Source: JBJMHZ01 sp045807125 (GTDB taxonomy: Bacteria; Actinomycetota; Actinomycetes; JAWWOL01). From it: a stretch of DNA of 64,000 bases. The notes beneath the pieces are model-generated. The model was not told the DNA's origin, did no database searches, and worked only from the letters and a program-made list of their open reading frames with translations. The stretch spans positions 1-64,000 of the forward strand of contig JBJMHZ010000052.1 in the NCBI GenBank assembly GCA_045807125.1, read 5' to 3'. Positions 58,072-64,000 of this stretch are shown here, piece after piece; position 1 is the stretch's first letter, and every line of letters begins with the position of its first letter. Both the position numbers and the translations under genes were made by a program.

Positions 58072-59798
58072 CCGCGGACGACGAGCGCATCGCGGTCGTC
58101 GGGCTGGCCGGCCGGTTCCCCGGTGCCCGGGACGTGGCGGCGCTGTGGCGGGCGCTGCTCGACGGCGTCGACGCCGTGCACGACCACTCCGACGACGAGC
58201 TGCGCGCGCTGGGCATCGGCGAGGAGCTGCTCGCCGACCCGGCGCTCGTGCGCGGGCACGGCCGGCTCGCCGACGTCGCCGGGCTCGACGCCGGGCTCTT
58301 CGGCATACCCGACGAGGACGCGCGGGCGATGGACCCGCAGCAGCGGTTGTTCCTCGAGCAGTCGTGGGTCGCGCTGCAGGACGCCGGCTGCGACCCGGCC
58401 GACTGCCAGGGCGCCGTCGGCGCGTTCGCCGGGGCATCGGTCAACCGCTACTTCCTGTTCCGGCTGCTGGCCGGCGCCGCGGCGGACGGTGCCGCCGATC
58501 GTGACTGGGAGCGGCTGCTGGTCCCCGGCTGGTCCGCCGACTACCTGCCCGCGCAGGTGGCGTACCGGCTGGGCCTCACCGGACCGGCCGTCGCCGTGCA
58601 GACCGCGTGCTCCAGCTCCCTGGTGGCCGTCTGCCTGGCGGCGCAGAGCCTGCTCGACTACCGGTGCGACATCGCGCTCGCCGGCGGCGCGAGCGTCAGC
58701 GAGCCACGGTTCCGGCACGGGCCCGGTTCCCTGGTCTCGCCGGACGGCCGGTGCCGTGCCTTCGACGCCGGCGGCCAGGGCAGCGGCTACGGCAGCGGCG
58801 CCGCCGTGCTCGCGCTCAAGCGGCTGGCCGACGCGCGCGCCGACGGCGACCAGATCTACGCCGTGCTCTCGGGCTGGGCGGTCAACAACGACGGCGCGGC
58901 CCGCGCCGGCTTCGCCGCGCCGGGGATGGCCGGGCAGGCTGCCGTGGTGGCCGAGGCGCTAGCCAGCGCCGAGCTGCGCGGCGCCGACATCGGCTACGTC
59001 GAGGCGCACGGCGGCGGCACCCTGGTGGGCGACGCGATCGAGGTGGCGGCGCTCGCCGAGGCGTGGCGCGAGCTCGGCGGTGCGGGGGCCGGCCCGCTGC
59101 CCACCGGCTCGTGCGCGCTCGGCTCGGTCAAGACCAACCTCGGCAACCTCGACGCCGCCGCCGGCGCCACCGGCCTCGTCAAGGCCGTGCTGGCCGTGCG
59201 GCACGGCGTCATCCCCGGCAACCTGCACTACGACAGTCCCAACCCGGAGATCGACTTCGCGGCCACGCCGTTCTTCGTGCCGGTGGGCACCACCGGTTGG
59301 CCGGGCGCCCACGCGGTCCGCCGGGCCGGCGTCAGCTCGTTCGGCCTCGGTGGCACCAACGCGCACGTGATCGTCGAGCAGCCCCCTGACGCGCCAGGCC
59401 GCCAGGAGCCGCCCGGCCTGCACCTGCTCGTGGTCTCGGCCCGCACCCCGGACGCGGTACGGGACGCCACCGCGGCCCTCTCCCGGCACCTGCGCCGGTC
59501 GGCCGAGCGGCTGGGCGACGTCTCGTTCACCCTTGCCACCCGGCGGGCGTTCGAGCACCGGGCGGCCGTGGTCTGCCACGACCTGACCGACGCCGTGGCC
59601 GCGCTCAACGCGGTGCTGCCCGGTCAGGTCGCCGGTGCCGCCGGCGACCCGGACCTGGGCCGGCTCGCGCAGGACTGGGTGGCGGGACGCCCCGTCGATC
59701 TCGCGCCGCTGCTCGGCGCCGGCGACCGGCAGCGGACCTGGCTGCCGCCGTACCCGTTCCAGCGGCAGCGCTACTGGACGGAGATCGGGCCTGGCTAG
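58068..59798 (+). CDS. Stand-alone ketosynthase with missing AT and altered active site
   Basis: A 576-aa protein coupled to the DUF6002-like gene. It has a complete KS fold with Cys181 (TACSSSL) and His314 in EAHGGGT (TGT changed to GGT). The second catalytic His of NIGH is Asn360 (KTNLGNLDAAAG). That His is needed for decarboxylative condensation, so transacylation only is expected (KS0-like). After the KS and linker the chain jumps straight to the post-AT motif LPPYPFQRQRYW with no AT domain, as if derived from a KS-AT protein by deletion. It may act as a gate or transfer enzyme between carriers. Confidence 0.8.
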   Translation: MTADDERIAVVGLAGRFPGARDVAALWRALLDGVDAVHDHSDDELRALGIGEELLADPALVRGHGRLADVAGLDAGLFGIPDEDARAMDPQQRLFLEQSWVALQDAGCDPADCQGAVGAFAGASVNRYFLFRLLAGAAADGAADRDWERLLVPGWSADYLPAQVAYRLGLTGPAVAVQTACSSSLVAVCLAAQSLLDYRCDIALAGGASVSEPRFRHGPGSLVSPDGRCRAFDAGGQGSGYGSGAAVLALKRLADARADGDQIYAVLSGWAVNNDGAARAGFAAPGMAGQAAVVAEALASAELRGADIGYVEAHGGGTLVGDAIEVAALAEAWRELGGAGAGPLPTGSCALGSVKTNLGNLDAAAGATGLVKAVLAVRHGVIPGNLHYDSPNPEIDFAATPFFVPVGTTGWPGAHAVRRAGVSSFGLGGTNAHVIVEQPPDAPGRQEPPGLHLLVVSARTPDAVRDATAALSRHLRRSAERLGDVSFTLATRRAFEHRAAVVCHDLTDAVAALNAVLPGQVAGAAGDPDLGRLAQDWVAGRPVDLAPLLGAGDRQRTWLPPYPFQRQRYWTEIGPG

Positions 59799-59807
59799 GG
59801 CAACGAG

Positions 59808-59840
59808 TCAGCTGACTGGCCCGGGGGCCTGATCAGCTGA
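59808..59840 (+). terminator. Imperfect hairpin after the biosynthetic cluster
   Basis: Arms tcagctga (59808-59815 and 59833-59840), with an inner ggccc/gggcc pairing (59818-59822 with 59825-59829), lie 10 nt after the KS stop. It probably ends the right-arm transcript and may also act on the convergent membrane gene. Confidence 0.55.
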
Positions 59841-59872
59841 GGAAAGCTTCTCCCGTAGCCTTGTTGCAGCAC

Positions 59873-60481
59873 TCATGAGGAGCTTGTCCTCGCCACTCTG
59901 ACCCTTAGCGTCTTGCCATAGCGCCACAATAAGGTTCCAATAAGGACCGCCCCGCATGCTGAGCCGCTGAGGCTCATTGCCAGATCACCCAGAGTATCAG
60001 TATAAGCCGTTCTGTATTCATCTGGATTGAAGCGGATGAAGGTCAGGTACTCCGCGAGCTCCCATAAGATGTGGGTGACTGCCCCGAAGCCCAGGACGAG
60101 GCCCGCATGAGCCCAGCGTGGCAGCGCAGGCGCATAATGCAGCAGAAGGCCAAAGGATACGACCCATGGCAGCCACGTGATGAAATGCATGACGTCGTCG
60201 AACCACGTGATGCTGTCATAGAGGTTCAATGCATTGCCAGCGGCATCGAGCAAGAATGGCAGGACGACCAGCATGTCAAGGACATCTGGATAAGCATAGC
60301 CTTTCGCTCTAGCTCCGGACGAAGCCCAAAGAAGAGGCAGAACGAGCGCGGCGAAGCCAAACGTCCAAAGCCTCGCGCTCATTGCTTTGCCGTGGAATTG
60401 CGGCAAGTCCGGGCGCAGCGCAGCGAAGAGCAAGAGCAAGAGCAAGGCAAGCTTGAGAACAACGTTCAAGATCCGCAGCAT
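59873..60481 (-). CDS. Multi-pass membrane protein, DUF2238/YjdF- or VanZ-like
   Basis: A 202-aa protein with five or six hydrophobic helices, starting at LALLLLLLFAAL, a run encoded by an agcaag DNA repeat. The motifs WFDDVMHFITW, WELAEY and DTLGDLAMSLSG are placed as in the DUF2238/VanZ-like families, which have acidic residues at helix ends. The function is unknown. The GC content is visibly lower than in flanking genes, suggesting separate acquisition. A TAGAGT box 6 nt before the ATG indicates leaderless expression. Confidence 0.7.
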   Translation of the reverse strand: MLRILNVVLKLALLLLLLFAALRPDLPQFHGKAMSARLWTFGFAALVLPLLWASSGARAKGYAYPDVLDMLVVLPFLLDAAGNALNLYDSITWFDDVMHFITWLPWVVSFGLLLHYAPALPRWAHAGLVLGFGAVTHILWELAEYLTFIRFNPDEYRTAYTDTLGDLAMSLSGSACGAVLIGTLLWRYGKTLRVRVARTSSS

Positions 60482-60487
60482 GCGGTC

Positions 60488-60493
60488 ACTCTA
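60488..60493 (-). promoter_or_regulatory. -10 box of the leaderless membrane protein gene
   Basis: TAGAGT on the minus strand ends 6 nt before the ATG at 60481. No ribosome-binding site is present. Confidence 0.5.
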
Positions 60494-60510
60494 ACAACAA
60501 CCTGCCTCTG

Positions 60511-60789
60511 ATGAAGCCCCGTACTGCTGATCCACGGCTGCGCCTCATGGCGAGGGTCGTCCGCGGCACCGGCCGGGCGCGCAATCGCTCGGCGAACTTC
60601 TGGTCGCTGCTGATGCGCGGCCTTGACGGCATTCATGGCAGCGTCGAGCCGTTTCACCTTTTCCGCTACCTGGACGAGCGAGTGCTCACCCTCAACATGA
60701 GGGAAGCTGACGATCACTCGCGCTTCGCCGCCGTCCTGGCCTGCGTGGCCGGTCGGCGGCTCACCTATGCCGAGGTCACGAGCAAGTGA
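60511..60789 (+). pseudogene. C-terminal fragment of an IS1595-type (ISXO2-like) transposase
   Basis: The 92-residue frame contains NRSANFWSLLMRGLDGIHG, FHLFRYLDERVLTLN and GRRLTYAEVTSK. These correspond to the end of ISXO2-like DDE transposases (IEGFWSLLKRG...LQRYLDEF...RLTYKEL). The catalytic Asp residues would lie upstream and are missing. No inverted terminal repeats are visible. It is a dead remnant marking the junction next to the lower-GC membrane gene. Confidence 0.75.
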
Positions 60790-60893
60790 GGTACGCCAGA
60801 TAGCGGAGGGGTAGGCTGGGCCGGTGGCAGACAAGCGCGGTGGAGCGTCGGAGCCTCTGGTAGCGACCGAGCCATCCCACCCTGAGATCGCGG

Positions 60894-61004
60894 ATGACGG
60901 CTTGGGGCGAGTTCGCCCGGTTCGAGAGCCTGACCCGGCGCCTGCTCGCCGTGCCGAAGGATAGCGTTCGGCGCAACGGTCGACGGCCCCCGGACCCTGC
61001 CTGA
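60894..61004 (+). CDS. Very small protein with the F-E-x-L-T-x-R-L-x-x-V-P-K-D motif (copy 1)
   Basis: ATG 60894 to TGA 61002-61004, 36 aa. It includes FARFESLTRRLLAVPKDSV, which closely matches the small protein at 61887-62069. An alternative GTG at 60823, 6 nt after a TAGGCT box, opens a frame reading VADKRGGASEPLVATEPSHP that would join this motif after a one-base shift near 60910. The gene may therefore be a longer leaderless gene that is frameshifted. Small proteins with this motif occur widely in actinomycetes without known function. Confidence 0.4.
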   Translation: MTAWGEFARFESLTRRLLAVPKDSVRRNGRRPPDPA

Positions 61005-61256
61005 GCTGCGGAAACATCCACGCCGCCGTCGCTCGCCGCTTCACAGCGGTCACCCGGGACTCGCCTGATCGGGGGCTTCGCATGGTGTCGGCCGGGAGCG
61101 GAGGAGGACATCCGGCCGAATGGGTATTGGCTAGGGTTGGGTCGGTGCGTTTCCACCTTGCGCGGTCTAGCTGCGCGGCCGTTCTCCGGTGGTGGGTCAG
61201 TTTGAGGAAGTAGGCTCGGCCCGGCAACTCTAACCCCGACGAGTAGAGGAGGAATC

Positions 61257-61679
61257 ATGTCCCAGGACAACGTTCGCACCGTTCAAGACACCCATGAAGC
61301 AGGGGCGCACGGCAAGCACAGCCGGGCGCACTACGCTGCGCTCGTCGACAAGTACTTCGAGTATGCGCACAGCAACCGGCTGGAGGAGGTCGTCGCGATG
61401 TTCACCGACGACGCCTTCGCCACCTTCGTGGTCGCGCCGGAGCCCTTCTACGGCAAGGAGGCCATCCGCGGCTTCTACGCCCAGCTCTTCCAGGACTTCC
61501 CCCACATCGAGCCCGAGATCCTCGCGGTCGTGATCGAGGACAACCGTGCGGTCACCGAGCAGCGGATGACCATCGTCAGGCCCGACGGCACCCGCGTGGT
61601 CATGCCCTTCAACACGAATCACTTCGAATTCGAGGGCGATCTCATCAAGACCCTGCGCGTGATGGGCAGCCCCGCCTGA
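61257..61679 (+). CDS. SnoaL-like (NTF2-superfamily) polyketide cyclase/isomerase-fold protein
   Basis: A 140-aa protein with a very good ribosome-binding site (gaggagga) 5 nt before ATG 61257. The NTF2-like sequence is typical: HYAALVDKYFEYAHSNRLEE, then VVAMFTDDAFATFV, YGKEAIRGFYAQLFQDFPHI, and paired strands ending in NTNHFEFEGDLIKTLRVM. Members include cyclases, isomerases and non-enzymatic ligand binders. It is separated from the biosynthetic cluster by mobile debris, so involvement in that pathway is uncertain. Confidence 0.85.
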   Translation: MSQDNVRTVQDTHEAGAHGKHSRAHYAALVDKYFEYAHSNRLEEVVAMFTDDAFATFVVAPEPFYGKEAIRGFYAQLFQDFPHIEPEILAVVIEDNRAVTEQRMTIVRPDGTRVVMPFNTNHFEFEGDLIKTLRVMGSPA

Positions 61680-61847
61680 TCCTCCAGAGGAGCTAACGGG
61701 TCAGCCCTGCGCCCTGCTCCCGGGTCGTGCGGAAGGTGCTGCCCCCGCTATGGGCTCGGGTTAACGACGTTGCGCAAAAGTGGGCGGGAAGATGGGCGGC
61801 CCCTCCTTTCGCTCGTGCGCGCACCCATTGCGCCACGCTGACGGCCG

Positions 61848-61868
61848 AGTCACCCCATCGGTGACTTT
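61848..61868 (+). terminator. Small hairpin followed by TTT
   Basis: A 7-bp stem agtcacc/ggtgact (61848-61854 and 61860-61866) with a 5-nt loop and a short T run. It is 169 nt after the SnoaL-like gene and just past the end of the minus-strand small gene, so it could serve either. Confidence 0.35.
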
Positions 61869-61886
61869 CCGACCGGCCGCCGACCC

Positions 61887-62069
61887 CTACGGCGAGCCGG
61901 GGGCTTCGTCATGCCTGAGGTCGGCGCGGCCGTTGGCGCGTGCCTTGCCGATGACGTCCTTCGGAACGGCCCGGAGCCGCTTCGTCAGCGCCTCGAACCG
62001 GCCGAGCCCGTCGTTGTGATCCTGGAAGTCGTCGGACTCCGTAGGCGGCGCGGTGCGCTCCTCGGACAC
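61887..62069 (-). CDS. Small protein with the F-E-x-L-T-x-R-L-x-x-V-P-K-D motif (copy 2)
   Basis: GTG 62069 to the stop at 61887, 60 aa. It contains DGLGRFEALTKRLRAVPKD, matching the 36-aa product at 60894-61004, and a charged tail. No strong ribosome-binding site is visible, so the start is uncertain. It lies 44 nt downstream of the phosphotransferase gene on the same strand. Function unknown. Confidence 0.45.
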   Translation of the reverse strand: MSEERTAPPTESDDFQDHNDGLGRFEALTKRLRAVPKDVIGKARANGRADLRHDEAPGSP

Positions 62070-62113
62070 GTCGCGAGGGTGCACCCGCCCGCCCCACGGG
62101 CCGCAGAACGTTC

Positions 62114-62848
62114 TCAGACCGCTCGAACTTCGGCGAGCCGCTTGACCGCGTGCTCGTCGTCCCAGCAGACGGCGGCTTCCCACGCGGCCGACGCTTGCGC
62201 GGCGACGTCGTGCGCGCTCTCGTCGAGGCCGGCGGCGTTGTCGGGCAGCACCAGGTCGAGGTCGGGGACGTCGACGTGGGACTCATCCCAATCGATCAGC
62301 GCGACCCGATCCGCGGTCATCCGGACGTTGCCAAGGTTGTTGGGGTCGCCATGGACGACGCATGTCTGGCGTCCGGCGAGCCGCGCCCACGCTGCTCGGC
62401 ATCGGGCAACACCCTCCGGGGGCATCGCGCCGAGGTCGATCTTCGTCCCGGTCTCGGCGTGCAAGAGGTCGGTCGAGGATCGCCAGCCCGGGCGCTGCGG
62501 CCAGCCCTGCGTCAACCGATGCAGCTGGCGGAGCGTGTCCGCCACGCGGCGCCAGTCGGCCTCCGTCTCGGGCGGTCCGCCCTCCACGTAGGTCATCACC
62601 ACCAGACCGTCGGCGAACAGCCGGCCATCCGTCGTCGGGATCGGCACCGGCACGGCCAGGCCCTCGCGGTCGAGGTATTGGAGGAGCTCGGTCTCCCACG
62701 CGAGATCAGCGTCGCTCCTGGCACCGAGACGACCGACCGCGAGACGCCCGTTGACGCGCACGCTCCACACATCGTTGGCGACTCCGCCCGCGAGCGGTTC
62801 GATGCGAGCGACGTCCTCGCCCCACCGCCCGAGCGCCTCCCATCCCAC
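62114..62848 (-). CDS. Aminoglycoside phosphotransferase (APH)-fold kinase
   Basis: GTG 62848 is chosen because a TAGGTT box lies 7 nt upstream (leaderless) and the protein then starts at the N-lobe (WEALGRWGEDVARIEPLAGG). The product is 244 aa. The N-lobe has GGVANDVWSVRVNGR. The C-lobe shows the catalytic CVVHGDPNNLGNV and the metal-binding ALIDWDESHVDVP. Family members phosphorylate aminoglycosides, homoserine, choline or other small molecules, and the sequence does not say which. It diverges from the glutamate mutase gene. Confidence 0.8.
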   Translation of the reverse strand: MGWEALGRWGEDVARIEPLAGGVANDVWSVRVNGRLAVGRLGARSDADLAWETELLQYLDREGLAVPVPIPTTDGRLFADGLVVMTYVEGGPPETEADWRRVADTLRQLHRLTQGWPQRPGWRSSTDLLHAETGTKIDLGAMPPEGVARCRAAWARLAGRQTCVVHGDPNNLGNVRMTADRVALIDWDESHVDVPDLDLVLPDNAAGLDESAHDVAAQASAAWEAAVCWDDEHAVKRLAEVRAV

Positions 62849-62855
62849 TGGCCAC

Positions 62856-62861
62856 AACCTA
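62856..62861 (-). promoter_or_regulatory. -10 box of the leaderless APH-fold gene
   Basis: TAGGTT on the minus strand ends 7 nt before GTG 62848. There is no Shine-Dalgarno sequence, matching other leaderless genes in the window. Confidence 0.5.
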
Positions 62862-62992
62862 CAGGGGACTCCGAGCATCGCTGCGGGCATGGCTCGCGCC
62901 CACCGCGGTGAGCCGCGCCATCTCGGCACGCGAGAAGACGCCCCCGACCGCGCCGGTGCGGAGACTCCTCGTTGGACGCCAGGAGGTGACGG

Positions 62993-64000
62993 TTGATCGA
63001 CGAGATGCGCGCGGGCATCGCGAGCCACCGCCCGGCGCTCCTCCTCGCCGGCGTGGGCGGCGACTCCCACTCGGTCGGCATCATCACCTTGGCCAGGCAC
63101 CTGTCCGCCGCCGGCTACGACGTGCTGTTCATGGGCATCCAGAACTCGGTCGAGTCGATACTCGACCGTGCAGGGATGGTCGACGCCGTCCTGGTGTCGA
63201 ACATGGACGGCCACGCGGCGTACTACCTGGAACCGCTCGGCATGCATCCGGCCGCGCGGCTCCTCACCACGCGAGTGCCGTGGTACCTCGGCGGCAATCC
63301 GATGCTGGCGCCGTCGGACGAGGCAGCGGCGCGCCTGCGCTCACTGGGCTTTCGCCGCGTATACGCACGCTACGTCGACCCGGACGACGTCCTGTCGGCC
63401 CTCGCCTCGGACCTCGGCCGCCGGCCACCGGCCTCGCCGGGGCGAGTCCGTCACGTCAGGGCGACGCCGGTGCGCTCCGCGGCGGCCTCGGGGCCGACCA
63501 TGGTCGTCCGGAGCGCGGCTGACGAGCGGGAGCTCGTGCTGGCCGGCTGGCGCACGGGCGACGACGTGCGCGCGCTCGAGCGCAACTGCGAGTCGCTGCT
63601 GGGCGGCACGAGCCTCGGGCTGCGGCAGCGCGAGGCGATCGCAGCCGGCGAGGTGCTGCTCCATCCCAGGTGCGGCGTCGCGGCGCCGGAGGAGCAAGCG
63701 GCGCTGTTCGACGACCTGGCGGCAGCCGGAGCCGACGTGCTCTCGTTCCAGATCGACTCGCTCTCCCGCAACAACGACTACGAGGGCGCCGAAACGGCCC
63801 TGAAGCGATTCGACGCCGGTGACGAGCGCTATGCCGGCCTCAACGGCTTCCCGCTCATCAATCACGGGCCCGCGGTGGCCCGGGAGCTGATGCGGCGCCA
63901 CCGCGACCTGCCGTTTCAGGTGCGCCACTCCACGAAGGACCCGCGGCTGCTCGCCGAGATCGCGCTCGCCGCCGGCATCAGCGGCTTCGAGGGCGGCGCG
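62993..64000 (+). CDS. Fused glutamate (methylaspartate) mutase, S and E parts (3' end outside window)
   Basis: TTG 62993 lies 6 nt after aggagg and is preferred to ATG 63005, which would have a 16-nt spacing. The frame stays open to the window end (336 codons). The N-terminal part is a B12-binding domain with D-S-H-S-V-G (Asp24, His26), then AGYDVLFMGIQNSVES. From about residue 170 the E-subunit barrel begins, with DVLSFQIDSLSRNNDYEGAE near 248 and NGFPLINHGP. Glutamate mutase converts L-glutamate to 3-methylaspartate, a common NRPS building block. It is 3.2 kb from the cluster edge, so a link is possible but unproven. Confidence 0.85.
   Translation, partial: MIDEMRAGIASHRPALLLAGVGGDSHSVGIITLARHLSAAGYDVLFMGIQNSVESILDRAGMVDAVLVSNMDGHAAYYLEPLGMHPAARLLTTRVPWYLGGNPMLAPSDEAAARLRSLGFRRVYARYVDPDDVLSALASDLGRRPPASPGRVRHVRATPVRSAAASGPTMVVRSAADERELVLAGWRTGDDVRALERNCESLLGGTSLGLRQREAIAAGEVLLHPRCGVAAPEEQAALFDDLAAAGADVLSFQIDSLSRNNDYEGAETALKRFDAGDERYAGLNGFPLINHGPAVARELMRRHRDLPFQVRHSTKDPRLLAEIALAAGISGFEGGA

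Noticed and set aside
62849..62992. Cobalamin riboswitch upstream of glutamate mutase
   Set aside because: The leader is only about 140 bases and shows no B12-box-like sequence.
1..64000. CRISPR arrays, tRNA and rRNA genes
   Set aside because: No regularly spaced short repeats, cloverleaf-type sequences or rRNA segments were seen on reading; a tRNAscan or Infernal run would settle this.

Overview
The window is high-GC actinobacterial DNA. Evidence: strong GC bias at third codon positions, frequent GTG/TTG starts, ATGA/GTGA gene overlaps, leaderless promoters with a TANNNT box 6-7 nt before the start codon, a SARP regulator and an AfsR-like STAND regulator. The species cannot be named. Two large systems fill about two thirds of the window, set in a background rich in decayed genes.

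Layout. 1-12.8 kb is accessory and worn. It holds the end of a secreted repeat protein with a perfect 18-bp terminator; a decayed duplicate of an NB-ARC regulator next to the intact gene; a serine-recombinase remnant whose stop codon lies in a 22-bp sequence repeated 4.4 kb downstream; a secreted multidomain protein and amidase inside that interval; a GntR/ABC cassette whose ATPase is frameshifted; a clpX zinc-finger fragment; and a SARP regulator. 12.85-28.5 kb is one 14-gene minus-strand operon for a contractile phage-tail-like injection system: sheath, tube, VgrG-like spike, PAAR-like tip, gp25, baseplate J, a large baseplate-like protein, a candidate HNH-nuclease cargo and a 951-aa protein with hydrophobic segments. 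No AAA+ ATPase or tail fibre is visible.

29.46-59.80 kb is a hybrid NRPS-PKS biosynthetic cluster. The left arm is translationally coupled: A-T-C-T NRPS, LanB-like dehydratase homologue, KS-AT-KR-ACP, then C-A-T-TE fused to an MFS exporter. A second LanB-like gene runs on the minus strand. A plus-strand set follows: KAS III-like protein, ACP, E1-alpha and an E1-beta/lipoyl/E2 fusion, which resembles C2-unit loading systems. The right arm has a minus-strand A-T protein, a Rossmann-fold protein, a DUF6002-like protein and a stand-alone ketosynthase with its second catalytic His replaced by Asn. The terminal A domain reads as serine-type. The terminal thioesterase has Cys instead of Ser, a feature known from beta-lactone-forming and other strained-ring-forming thioesterases. 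No RiPP precursor was seen, so the LanB-like enzymes probably act on the assembly-line product or an aminoacyl donor (inference).

59.8-64 kb is again mixed: a leaderless membrane protein of lower GC, an IS1595-type transposase fragment, two related very small proteins, a SnoaL-like protein, an aminoglycoside-phosphotransferase-fold kinase, and the start of a fused glutamate (methylaspartate) mutase that runs off the window.
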